Notes under the pieces: generated by a model
Database searches by the model: none
Told to the model about the DNA's origin: nothing
Seen by the model: only the letters and a program-made list of their open reading frames with translations
Shown here: positions 12,857-26,000 of the stretch, piece by piece
How the letters are laid out: every line of letters starts with the position of its first letter
Position numbering within the stretch: position 1 is the stretch's first letter
DNA from: Schistocephalus solidus
Taxonomy: Eukaryota > Platyhelminthes > Cestoda > Diphyllobothriidea > Diphyllobothriidae
NCBI GenBank assembly: GCA_017591395.1
Contig: WEDG01005477.1
Coordinates: 1-64,000, forward strand
DNA length: 64,000 bases
Direction: 5' to 3'
Program-made: the position numbers and the translations under genes

Positions 12857-13835
12857 ACATCTGCTCGAGTACCGGTGAAATCGACTATCTGGTCAACTAG
12901 GCATGTGCAAAATTTGAGTTCATGGCAAATCCAGAGCAGAGGAGGAAGTTTCAGTTTTACGAGAGGCTCCTGTCAATATAAGCAAAGTTTCATGCAGTTG
13001 GAAGAAACTGATGGTTTTACTTTAAATTCTGCGAAGTCGTCTCTTCGGTGGTGTCTATAATGAATGAGTATGATGTTGATCATGATTACACCGATCTACT
13101 GTCCTCTGCTTACTCTCTACTTGGCCGTGTATTGCGCCTAATTGAAAACTTCGTAAAGCCCCCCCTGGTACTGGTGTATGAGGTGATAAACTGTAGGTGC
13201 GAGTGAATCTCCGGTCCCCTATCTGTATGGCTGACCTGTTAATTGCTTCAAGTGTTTTCATAAGTCCGCCAGCGACTGACCACAATGAATGACAGGCAGT
13301 CGTGATGTAGTGTATCTGCAAGGTAAATACGTCAAAATCAGTACTGACGAATGCAACCAAAAGTAAACGCAAGATCTGTGTACACAGATCACCCTTTACA
13401 GAAAAATGGATTTAAAAACCAAATCTTCCGTTCTCTCAAAAGAGATAATGAAATTTTTTTCCGTCTTATATTAATTTCCGTTTATAGTACAAGGCATAGA
13501 AACAAGATTTTTTGATCTGTAACTTTCAATAGCCTAGAAAAATTACTGGATAGGAAAAAACGTGCGAGTTGGCACTGTTTGGCCCCGTTTTCCCGTAAGT
13601 AAACAGATCTGAAGTGAACTCCTCATTAATGAACAGCTTTCTGTGCATCAATTTAATGCAACGAACAAAAATAATCCCATAAAGTTTGTGCCATACTACC
13701 ACCTCAAATTTTGACCCCGATATTTCATGAGTTAGGCAATCTACTGTAGTTTTTACCCTTATGTTGGGTCGATAATTTTTGTGCAGACTTTGTGTTATGG
13801 TGAGTGCATATAATTACGTCCTTCCTTCTTTGCAG

Positions 13836-14059
13836 ACTTCTTTGATGGCTCAGAGGACAAGTCTTTGTGGACTTCCATCTGGCGTTTCAGCATGAAGGTG
13901 GGGATGGGTGCGAATCCGACCACATTCAGTCATGAGGCCATCCTTCCAAGTCTACCCTTGCCAAATGTGTCAATTACTGTGAAGCGTCTACTCGGCAGTT
14001 TAGCGCCCTACCTTGGTGTAGACTCTTTACGCTATAAAACCCTAAGAGATCAACTGAAT
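13836..14059 (+). CDS. CPT1-like exon, N-terminal domain
   Basis: Starts after a tttgcag acceptor. It reads FFDGSEDKSLWTSIWRFSMK, then ANPTTFSHEAILPSLPLPNV and a helix ending LRDQLN. The LPxLPxP motif and the following T-V-K-R-L-L-x-S-L-x-P-Y-L run are the conserved opening of the CPT1 acyltransferase fold. The end is uncertain: a donor at 14060 keeps frame with the next exon, while a better-looking one at 14064 does not. Confidence 0.75.
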
Positions 14060-17000
14060 GTTCGTAATAACGGCGCTTTCCTTGGGTCTTTTTGTCTTTT
14101 CCTTCTATTAAATCTCCCCGTTTTTTTTGCCTAGGAGTATTCCCGTAAACAGGCAACCGGGAGTCAGAGGCGGCTTTTGGCAAAAACATGGACTTCAGGC
14201 AACTACTCAACATTCTGGTGGTACGTTTTATATCCTTCTGGACCCTGCTGTATGCGTCGGCATAGCCGGACGGTGCAGCCAGTGGGGCATAGAAATAGAT
14301 AGTCATCGCGTTTCATGACTACATCACCGCAACTTCACTGCTTGAAGTTCTACAGATCATTCAGCTGTGGCTGCTTTTAATCTGCCTGCAGACCGATAAT
14401 ACATCTATTTTTTACCATCTCCTCTCACGAACTACATAATTACTCCGGCCTTCTGTTGGGCACTGCGAATGCTCACTACTTCACATGCGCTTGCAATTAC
14501 CTTCACTACTTTGCCTGGCGAACCGTGTGGCGGGTAACTTCAGTGGGTCGCAAGGAGATGGAGGTTTCGACAGTAAACTTCAAAGGCGCTAAAGAACGTT
14601 TCGATAAATAATATTTATCAGTATTTTTGATCGTTGGGGACAGAAAAATTCGAATTTGTTTGAGGTCCTTCTGTGAATTCAACCTGTTCTGACTTAGCTG
14701 TAACCAAGGAGGATGGAACAGGTTGCATTTACGTTGTTCGCGTCCTGAAAGCAAAGCACGGTAGAAAATGACCCGACTCTTTGGGCTATACCCCGGGTCT
14801 ATCTTCAATGGTATTATCCATTCTTTGTTATTTGATATAACTCGCTGTGTTGGGTGAGGATTATCAACTCTGACAAAGGCCGAAGACCAGAAAGACGAAA
14901 GCCTTTCTAGTGTAAGCCAGCTAAATTGTCAAAAATTCAGTTCCTGCAGTTCACTGGTTTTAACGTATTTTTCATTTAATCATATTCTTGTTGTTAAACA
15001 ACCTTTTATTTTCTGCAAGTCTTATTCTGGTATTACAAGGTAATCGTGTTACATGTTATGAATTAAACAGCCTATAGACGAAAGATTGCGAACCATTTCT
15101 CTACAGCCTCACAAATGGGTGCTGTCTGCCAGCTGAAAATGATGCACCGTTAACAAATCTTTATGTTTTCTATCTCACCACTGGACACTAAACGCCGCTG
15201 CATGTCAACTTCTTTCGCTGACTTTTATCACATTCGTATCACGTCCGACAACGATAGGAGAGTAAATCGTGTAGCCTGTTGCCCATATATTGGTATATGT
15301 GTTATTGTGCCCTACTTAATAATTTGGATATTTGCTTTATCAGCTTGAATACCTTCTAGGGAGACTTCCACTTTCCTCACAAACCCAAAGTCATTAATAT
15401 TGAACACCAACTACTGTGCTGTCGAACTCCGTGAGACTCCACCATCCACAACTCAAGCAGCACGGTAATTTTCCTTGACGCTGTAATTTATTTAAATTTC
15501 TGTGCCTAATTATTCGTCCCTTTTATGATCCTGACGTTCGCGCCGTATCTTCGTTGTTTCACTAAACAAGTACTTTTTATCCTTCTAGCGGCTTTCCCGC
15601 TTCTTCCCAGGAACTCTAAAATGCTAGTTACCTTCGAGTATTTCATTCTGCTTTTGCGAGTCGGACTAAAACTTATAGCTGTCAGTCTGTAGCTTTTCTT
15701 ATGCGATTGAGATTTGGGGGTTTCCTCTTCTAAGTGTCTCAGTATAACTCAAGATTCTTCGATTTTTACGTCTACCTTTAGCTTAGCAGTTGACCAATCG
15801 TACGTCTGTCACCTTTAATATTGCTTTTGTCCACTGCCTACCATAGCCGAGAAAAGCAGTTTGATGAACAAACGTAAAGAATGTATACGTGTGTCTTCAG
15901 TGCAGGTTTGTAAGAAAAAATGGGCCTAAAAATTTCCGTTCTCATGCTCTTTTACATGCTGTTAGGTAAGGAATATACCACTGTATATGCTAAGCGTTCC
16001 TCGGACATCAGTGTCGCATAACCCAGTCAATAGAACTTCTGCAGTGATTGAATGCCTGATTTATTAAACAGAATGCAGTTACCCATAAAAGAGTAGATCA
16101 CAAGCGCTTGCAGTAACAAAGTGACCACTGGAAATCTTACTTTTGATCATTTACGATTTTATTGCTTTTTTTGAAAGGCCCACATACTTGACAAGAGTCA
16201 ATCTCGCAGAGCAGCACGTGTATGCGTCCCCCGCGCTGCGTGACATTTATCGCGCGTTCGACAACGCATTTGCTGCGACCATAGTACCTCTCTAGGCTCT
16301 GTTTGGTCCGTGTCTGCGAGAAGATTATTGGCTGTTCTAGAACTTTCTTCTGTAGCCGACCTGAACAGGGTGCTCTAAATACACACAGCTTTTCAGTTTG
16401 AATGGCTTGCGGGTTTTAATACATTTTCTCGTGACCGATCGTGTTCTTTTTCCCGGCCATGTTGGGAAAACAGTCAAGTACGCATACGGTTCATGGAATT
16501 TATGATTACCAGACCGGGTCACGAAATTATTGAGGTCAGAGTTGGCTCGTTTCTCAAAGTTTTACAGTTTTTTGCTCTGTACGTTATTGTTAATCCGGTG
16601 TTGCTTTGGCTCCTAGACCAGCAGGCTATTTCAGGGCACTCGCTTCCTCGTGTCTTGTCATTGGTTCTGATGTTTTTTCTCTCTTTTGCTTTATGCTACT
16701 TCGGCATAACCATGTCACTTTTCGCTGTAGCTGCTGATGCTTGGTCCTATTTAGTTGTGCAGCAGACATTAACTTCCTAAACCTTCCTTGTTTCTTAATG
16801 TTTTTAAATTCGCGCTCGTATCCCAATTTAAGAAACCCATAATCCCTTTCGCCTTACCCTTCCACCAAGCTCATCGAGCTCGCGAGCATCTCGAAGCAAA
16901 TGATCACCTTAACGTCGCTTTCCATGTTTTTAGTGGGGCTGTTCTCCTTTACCTCCTCGCGAACCTTCGCTCACTGGTCTTTGGTGGGTGCATCCAACCA

Positions 17001-20000
17001 CAGTTATTCAAGGACACTGTGCCGCTCTCAATGACACAATGGAAACGCGCCTTTTCTACCACCCGGTATGCTGGTTCGCTGCACAGCACATTTTGCATTA
17101 TACACGCTAAATCTGTTCAATATTAACGACAGACTCCGTTCGACACAAGTCAGACGTTTTGAGTAGAGCGTGCGCTTTACAACTCTCTCAGGGTCAAAAT
17201 TAATTGACCATGTCTTATCCGAACCGTAAGGCGGTTTCTGCATCTTAAACCACGGGACCCACTTCTGTACCAAGGGGGCCGTAATTATCCGCACTTGTAT
17301 TTGTTTGCAGTAAATCTGTGGTCCGCCTCATCCTCCCCCGACGTCTACTGTGTTCTGGTGACAAGACAAGGTCAATATGCCCGAAGACAGGCGCAGGTAG
17401 AACAATCTGCATGCCTATATAACCCATGTCCAGGCGCCGGATTCCTAACTCTACCTCGATCGGGCTTCCAATAAAGAAAGGATTTCGGATACCACATATG
17501 TGATGAATTCGTAAAAACCGCTTTTAGAAGGAAGCATTGTAGTCTTACCTCTTAGTCTCGGTAGGTCCGAGTTATCATGGCTACCGGTGCGCCACAGTCG
17601 TTTGAATCAGGTCAGACTCAGTGTGATTCGTCTAACCCAGGCCCTGGGCCATTTCGATTCAAATGTCGTGCTAACGTAACGGTCAGACATCCCGTTTAAG
17701 GCCCCGCCGAAAAGAGGCAGAACGGAAATCTTCTGGTGTGCAACTCTCACTTAAGGCATCTTTTAAGATATTCGACACCCTTTTCAGTGCTCCAGTCCGG
17801 CCTGTCTACGCAACTGGGCTGCCGGGAGCTGGGCATTCGTCCATCGAACCGATACACTAAAAGCCTGCACTTTAGTTATTGAAGCACTCACCTTGGAGGC
17901 CAAAGGTATGTTTGCATAAACTATCATGGAATCAACCCATGAGTCATGGTGCAGACAAGGTTGGTCTATTCCTTGCCAGCAAATAAACTGTTGAGTTAGC
18001 GCTTTTCCCCTGAGAAGGTTCACCTGCCTCGACAATTCAGGCGATCGAATCTAATAAAACCGTTAGAGCTGCGTATCTATATCCTGTATCCTATACCAAC
18101 AGTTACGGCGTCACAAGATTGTGAGACCTTTAGTGTGACTGTCACCACCTGCGTTTGGACAGTCTTTCTCGGGGTATGTTTACAAAGGCGACGCACACAT
18201 TGCTAGGGCTCCGCAAACGTTAACTTTTGTCTGACGCATCCGTTTTTTCAACAGCATACCGCTCATTGAAGGCGATGAATTATGGACTTTCCCTCGCTCT
18301 CATAGTCAGGTAACACCTAATCACCGCACTTATGTCTGGCTGTTCTTAACCACTTTGGCTTTCTGTTTTCCGCTGGCATTTGGGGTAGAGAACACTTATT
18401 CTATATTTATAAAAAATTACATTAACAATTTATTCGTGTTTTTGCTTCGGGCATTCCTATAACAGTGCATGTACAAAATGAGTTTTAGAATGCTTTATAG
18501 TCCCCATATCCGATGGACACCGTCTACACACCTTTGAAAGCCCTTTTAATCCTTTTTAGCATGCAGTTGTCGTGTGTCATGGCTCATTCTACAAGCTCAG
18601 TATCTTAGCTTCTTGGCAAAGACTTTTCTCGCCGAAATCCCTACAAAAGCAGCTAGAATGGATTTTGGAGGATGCTTCTGCACGTGTTGGTATGTTCCAA
18701 TTGTCAAACCCCAGCCCCTCTTTTGTCATTCTTGAAAGGATATCGGTATTTGATTTGACGTCTTGCAAGTTCATTCACTATTTCCCTCAACGATGATCTC
18801 CGAAAAGCTCTCTATACTAAAAACACTCAATTGTTTCTAGTCTGTTGAAAACTTCGGGGACAACCATCACCAGAGGAGCTGCTGTGGTATGACTGTGGAT
18901 TGAAGTGTAGCGAGCGTAGCTCTTGCCTCCTTCATCTCTCTTTGCCTACCTTTTATTGCTCCAGTTGCAACATGAGATCAAGACAAATTGAAGGAGGAGC
19001 GGTCACGGTAGTCGATCCGATATACAGTTCTGGCCTAGATGGGTCACAGAACTGTTAGCCTCCAGAAGCATAAAACAAACGTTACTATCTAAAACGCCAG
19101 TGAAATCATCTTAAAAATTGCTGAAAGGAGGTGCTGTCCTTATGGGCCTACTTCGCTTACAAAATGTGTGACGGAGGTTCTATTTTGTTTACTTTAGGTC
19201 GTCGGTTGCTTCAGCAACGTTTTCATCCAGGCGTATTGTGTTCTAGGAAAGTTCCTGGAATGTACGAAAATTTTCCTGTTTTATTTGCTACATTAGTTCC
19301 ATTTTTTGAAAAATTACCGTCTGATTTTGTTGTTCTAGCCTTTTGACATCGCCGTCAACTCTAAAGGTTTTACATTAACCCTCCAATCGTTTAACTCCGC
19401 TGAAGTAAATGAGCCTAATCTCCTTTCCAGCATATTCTTCAGTTGTTTTTGAACTACCACTCCATCTAAGGATGCTGGTTATCCCCAAAGTTTAAAAGCT
19501 TGATGGAGTTTTTGTTCGCATCAGATAAAATTCTTCTTGTTAATTCCCATCCTACACTTTGCCCTGATGTTAAATAACAATTAAGACGTCGAATTCGGCT
19601 GAAAAATAAGCCAACATAAATTCCGAGTTAGCTCGTTGCTGAAAACACCATACGCTTTTCTTGAAAGGATGTCGTGAGTTATTTGAGCTTCTTCGTGACA
19701 GCGTTCTTCAACTTATTTGAGGATACTCTTCTCATTTCCTACCTTGAAACTAGATAAACGTAAAAAGATGTCATGGCCTCTATGCTGTCTAACCCAGCTT
19801 GATCGCCGTGAATGGGGTGCGACAAGATGTGAGCATTTCGCCAAAGGGACAAACAAGCAGTCACTTGACGTCATAGAGCGCGCCATTTGTATTGTAAGTG
19901 AAACAACTGTTTCAAAAATCTTTTTCAGTAATTTGTAGATTACGTAACCCGTAAAGTTCTTTTCTTCCCAGTTTTGCTGTGGGCTACCCGGCTTCCATGA

Positions 20001-23000
20001 CCTTCAACCAGACAATTAAGGGGTGGCCTTGGTAACCACGCTGTTTATATACGTGTTTTTCTGGGGGACTTTCAAAAATGGCTAAGAGTAACGATCGCAT
20101 ATGTGACCTCACCTAGTCTTTACTTCCATGAAGTGCCTATTATGTCGTGACTTAACCCCTATGGTTTAACTCCCTTTCGATCATTTCCCCTCACGCCACC
20201 TTCAAGTGTCAAAAGTATAGGTTGGGGTTCGGTTTAGGGTGAAGGTGTTGAGGTTTGGATAGGAGTTCCAGTTAGAGTTTAGGGTTTATGTTATTCTTCA
20301 GGGTTAGGGCCAGGATCTGGGGTTCTATAAAGAGTCCGAGTCAGGTTTTAGACACGGGTTAAGGATTATTAGACAAGTTGTCAACGTTGTCATCTTCAAC
20401 TATATCCTCAATGGTGGCCGTCGATATGGTAGGATTTATACTTTCTCCTTTAATGTGACTGGTCATCACGAGCTAGAATCAAATCGCCTGGAATCTTGAA
20501 AAAATGTTCTTTGATTTCAATTTTTCCGTCCGTTTACAGCTCCTGATTTCAATTATTTCAAATTTTGTGTGTGTTTTTAGGCTTTACTGATGTAGTTAAA
20601 CAATCTACTTACTTACTTGTACTTACTACGGCTGCGATCATGCCTGATCTAGCCGGCCTCGATTATGTCACGGATTCAGCTCCTATACGCATGACGACCC
20701 GCGGCAACAGGCCTGAACAGTTCAAACCATTCTCTTCCCCAATAACGGACGCCGAATACCGAAGGTCCAAGAACAACGTCCATGTCCTGACGAACTTTTT
20801 CGAGCGAGGTTTTGAACTGATCCCCTCTTCGACGTCTCCAATTGGGTAGTGGAGTCGGTTCAAGGGCAGTAACACTGAGATCGTAAGGTGGGTGATGAAG
20901 AACGTGTCCGAACCACCTCAGTCGTCGTTCTTGGATGGCTTTGGATATCCTTGCGATATTTTCGCAGTGATTGTGGACTGTCTCATTTGAGACAAAGTCT
21001 GTGTACTTCACTCGGTCAAGGGTCTTCAAGCAGTGGTGATCAAATGCCTCCAGTTTTCGCTCATCTTCTATGCGTGTAGCCCAGCATTCGCGAACCATAG
21101 AAAAGGACAGACGCACGGTATATACGTATCTTTGTGTCGATAGAAATGTCGCGTCGGGTCCACAGGCACGCTCAAAAATCCATCAGATTTAATGAGTTAG
21201 GACAGCTACTATATTCGCGTGCCCTAACCCTGATACTAATCCCAAGTCAAAACTCTACTCTAACTTTACCACCAACCTAAACACCGACACTAATCTCCCC
21301 AAGAGCTCTTCATCTTCGTCAAGTGAAATCAAAATAGTAGCCAAGACCCAGAAGGGCGTTCCACTGCGCGTCTTTTTAGCCAGGCCGCTTCGGTGTTTCC
21401 TTTGTGTAATTTATTCTTTTTTCATTTCTGCTGTCTACATGTGCTAATTTTTTCGTGGCGAACTAAAATATACTTTACTACCAGGAGGCGAAAATACAAC
21501 CTTCTCCTATGGGCTGGTTCTGTTCACCGCTTGATCCTTTTTAATGACCCAGGTAATTAAGTCGGGTCATTCAATGAACTACTTTGATGTTATATCCTAA
21601 GGCCTAGGGTTTGACAGAATAAATTGTCGCACTACACTGGTTAGTCTCTTAGTTCTGTTCTCTGATCTCCTACTTTACAACCCTCCTACTTTTCACCAAA
21701 AAGCTGTTGAAAAAGGTATCGGTTCCAATTGAGCATCACCGAGGATAAAAGTTATTTGATCCTTCTAGTTCACGGGGCTGAGTGAGTCTTGCGCAGAATT
21801 TAAGATAATATTTATCAGGCTATGTTCTGCCTTTTTTTAAGAAACAGTAATTTATGCCTTCACTGAATTGCATCATTTTTTGAAACCAAAGCTTATTCTG
21901 GACACAGAAGTTGCCCCTCAAAGCCTTTCCGAGCGAACGACTACCGCGTTGAATGGCAATCGGGGCTGTGTCTGGGCTGACAAGGGACTGAACTTTATGC
22001 TCTCCGCGGACTGCCGATTTTCGGTTCATGCAGAGCAATCTGCTTTAGATCCAGCTATCCTTGCCTCTGTGCTTGACTGTCTACAATGCGGCGAGTCAGT
22101 TTCAGTGTCTGAATTTCTTTTTACCTCACCCTCATCCCATTTCCAGCTTTCAAGGAAATTACACCCAGATGCAGCTTTGTCATGCTTTCCCGAACTGCTT
22201 TTCCCGAACGTGCCTTTGGAATGTCTGCTCGTTATCTGCTTTTTCTAATTTTGTGTTTCCGCCACCCCTCTTCTTCCTCCCGCTCCCCAAGCGGGGTGGA
22301 AAATTTGAGATGTCATGTCCATCCACAGTTCATGTCTGGATATAATTTGATCTGGCACAGGTTGATTCACATTGATGCCAGGTGGTTCGTCAAAGGAAGA
22401 AGAGGCGCGTTCACCGGGAGATGTTTATCAGGTGTCCGATGTTTCGGGTAGTTGTTTCGTCTGCCTATCTTCAGACTGGAGAAGCATGCTCACTGCTCTC
22501 ATTATATGCCACTCATTGCCTTATGCCTGTTGGATCGCCTGCGTCGCCATCACCGCCCCCGCTAACAGGCTGTGTTGGAGTCGACCGGCCTTTCACCACG
22601 GCTTGTTCCATCTGCGTCCTCGTTGGTCGCGGAGATGATTGGCGGCTCCAATTGTTCTCCGCCCTGACAGTCTCCAGTCGAGAGGGTTCTTAAAATCAGA
22701 GATGGCAGGCAAATTAATGTGGCGGTTGACTGAGCGGTTGGTGGCCATCTAGGGTTTCTTTTATCTGTCTTGGCGTGTGATCCTCGCCTCGGTCCACGAT
22801 TTCAACGGCACCATTGAACGGGATTGAATGCCAAAAAATTCAGAACGAGGAGCCTTTTCAGTCAAAATCATGACGTAGCATTCCTTATATGAAAGGGGTC
22901 CGAGGCAAGGATCACACGCCAAGGCAGATAAAAGAAACCCTAGATGGCCACCAACCGCTCAGTCAACCGCCACATTAATTCGCCTGCCCCCTCTGGCTTT

Positions 23001-26000
23001 AAGAACCCTCTCGACTGGAGACTGTCAGGGCGGAGAACAATTGGGGCCGCCAATCATCTCCGCGACCAACGAGGACGCAGGTGGAACAGGCCGTGGTGAA
23101 AGGCCGGTCGACTCCAACACAGCCTGTTAGCGGGGGCGGTGATGGCGACGCAGGCGATCCAACAGGCATAAGGCAATGAGGGGCATATAATGAGAGCAGT
23201 GAGCATGCCTCTCCAGTCTGAAGATAGGCAAACGAAACAACTACCCGAAACATCAGACACCTGATAAACATCTCCCGATGAATGCCTCTTCTTCCTTTGA
23301 CAGTTGGATTCTTTTGACAAAAGGCATTTTTAAACCCAGAGATACCCTCACGGCCCCCAGTGTGCTAGTTTATCATTCTTATGCATTTTCTGCTCTTGAC
23401 ACTAGCTCTGCCCCTTTTTTCTACTAATGCATTTATCCTAATCCTTTTTGCTCTCTACGTCTTAGAATCGCAAGTATGTACGACAGTGAAGGCAATGCCA
23501 TTGAATTGGAAGGCACCGCTATTCACTCTCAACTACCTGAACGCCTTTCGTGGGAGATCGATGAACTATCAAAACCCCTTGAGTTAGCTGGAAAGATGGC
23601 TTTGTTGGTAAGGTTCTACAGCGCAGCGGTCACGAGGAGCCCTTATGCAGATAATATTGTAGTAAATTTGGTGTTTTTCCGTCCAAGTTGATGCTGAGAA
23701 ACCAATTATTTCGCCTTTTAAAACATTTTCATAAGTCGTAACACCAAGACGTATCTAAAGTGTTTCTATGCAACACTTAATAAAACTAAGACTTTTGGTT
23801 TTTTACATGTCTCAGTTCCAGTTTTGGTAATCATAATGTCAACTTTGGTGCTCTGAGCTTAAAGAAGTCAAATAAGGTGAATTTGAGAAGGTTGAAGATG
23901 CTCGATGACTTTTCAGTCACCTCATATTGACGTGTAAAAAGAAAACAGGCTTCCGTTTTTTTTTTATTAACCGACTCTTTTGGCTCCTTTTTTAACACGC
24001 TTCATGTTAAATTGACTCGTTTTATGCGTCTTAGAATGCCACAAAGGCATCTGTGAGCGTCCTAAAAGTGAGCACCTACGGAAGGCCGACTGTGAAATCT
24101 TTCGGTCTCAGTTGTGATGGTTTTATGCAGATCGCCCTCAACTACGCTTTCTACCTGCTGTCTCGCAAGTTTGCCCTATCCGCGGAGACCGTGCCAACCC
24201 GCCTCTTTAGCAACGGTCGAACAGAAACTCTGAGACCCCTGACGAACGAAATGGTTGAATTTATACGGTATCCACTGCCTTTGTTTTCTCCCCCCCCTCC
24301 ATCACAATAGCTTCGTTTCGTTGTGCCTTTAGCCGTTTGCGTACGCTATCGTCTCTGCCATCCATATGTTAGCTGTCTTATATACCTGGTGCGCTCTTAC
24401 TCGTACTTCGACCTTACCTTCAGCGCCTGTGATACATTGGACAAGAAAAATTGTCTTTCTGGTCACTCGGACGCTCGTGACCGGTGCATTCAATTGCTGA
24501 AAACCGCCTGTCGTCGACACCAGTGGCTTCTCCTTCATGCCATGACTGGCAAAGGTGTTGACCGACACCTTCACGCACTGAATTTGGCAACCCAGTTACG
24601 CACCCATGAGGTCTGTAGGCCGAGGCAACTTCTTTCTCTCTTCTAAACTATAATTTTCCATAGCTTCTATGCCTTGGACTGAGCTCGGTATTTTTCGAAA
24701 TGCTTTTTTTAGCGCTGTGACATCCTGGACACAGTTTTGCAAATGCCTTGGGATATGGCATCATGCCGGATTCCGGCCACTGTGGACACTAAAGTGGGTT
24801 CTAAAATCTTAGAACGCCTGCTATGACGATTTATTTAACCATTTTTTGTCATTATTTTACCTATACTACATCATCCATGCATACGGGGTTGGCCAGTCCG
24901 CATTTCTGTGTGAGTTAGATGTCGTTTGACAGGCGAACAACCCTTTGGAGAAAACATCCAGTTTGTTATTAAGGAGCGCGGACTGCAGGATTTCATCTGA
25001 AACACGAACTGTAATCTTGCAGCGTTTCGATTTATTTTGTAGCAGACTTCATCTCTTACTTCCACAGGAAATAATTGAGAATTGGTCAATGTCTCTACCG
25101 TATTCACGAAGGGAAACGGCTGTGGACTGCTGGTAGTCACTGTTAACCTCGATGCCGCAATTTTTAATCAACGCATGTCTGTACAGTCTAAAGACGCGTC
25201 TTGTTGGGTCTTCTGTTTTCCTCACCCACCCCGTGCGACCGCCTAAAATTTACCACGAAAAAACCCCAAGTTATGTCACTCAGGTTTTTGACATATATCT
25301 CCCATCGTGATTCCCTGTGGCTTATAACGGAGCTAGGCAGTATGTCACCAAAATCATCTTCCTGATCCATGTCTACTAGAGTTAACCCACTGTCCGATTT
25401 CTATTCCACGAAAGTCTCCCAACTGTTCGATATTCAGTCTTGCGTTCCAAGGTGTTGTTGTTTGTCGTCCATCTTGTCTGTCTACGCCATGAACTGAATG
25501 TTCAGCTCAGCCATACCGTTCTACCATGTTGAATTAGCTCCCCGGCGTCTCATCGATTGACAATGCTGACGATATCGTCCTGCTAGCCTCAAACTTTGGT
25601 GACCTAGTCTGCAGTGTCGTGGGTGAGTGAAGATACTACATCCGTCGGTTTATCCATAAAAGCTGGTAAGTGCTTGGCGTTTTCTAGATATATCCCTGAG
25701 TACAAGAACACAGCCCTGTAGAGTAAATGCGGAGAAGAGCACCTGTCATTTCGCTTAAGAGGTACTCCAACGCACATTCTGGCAAAGTGGCTGTTTCGGC
25801 ATCTAAAACTTCTGACTGCCTATCCAGACACCGTGGATGTTTTGCCCAACGGGCCTACGGATTTTAGAGTTATGGCCTAGTCGAGGTATTCCGCGAAAAA
25901 GCCCTATGTATGTTCAATTGTTCCTCCCGCGCGCAGTATTGCCCGCTCGATTCCCAAATGTCATGGTGAAAAGCTTAGTTTGTACCTGTGTCGAACAAGT

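Noticed and set aside
16493..16780. Hydrophobic 95-codon frame as a CPT1 membrane exon
   Set aside because: It lies downstream of exons encoding the N-domain, so it is in the wrong place for the membrane helices, and it does not resemble the CPT1 segment expected there.
22372..23320. Pair of about 90-100 codon frames on opposite strands
   Set aside because: They are mirror images produced by the inverted arms of the foldback element and have no family match.
25068..25132. Possible exon reading EIIENWSMSLPYSRR as the CPT1 Ser-Thr-Ser region
   Set aside because: The exon at 24713-24793 matches much better (Pro-Trp and Pro anchors, phase 0 on both sides, strong acceptor), so this one is a chance match after a cryptic acceptor.
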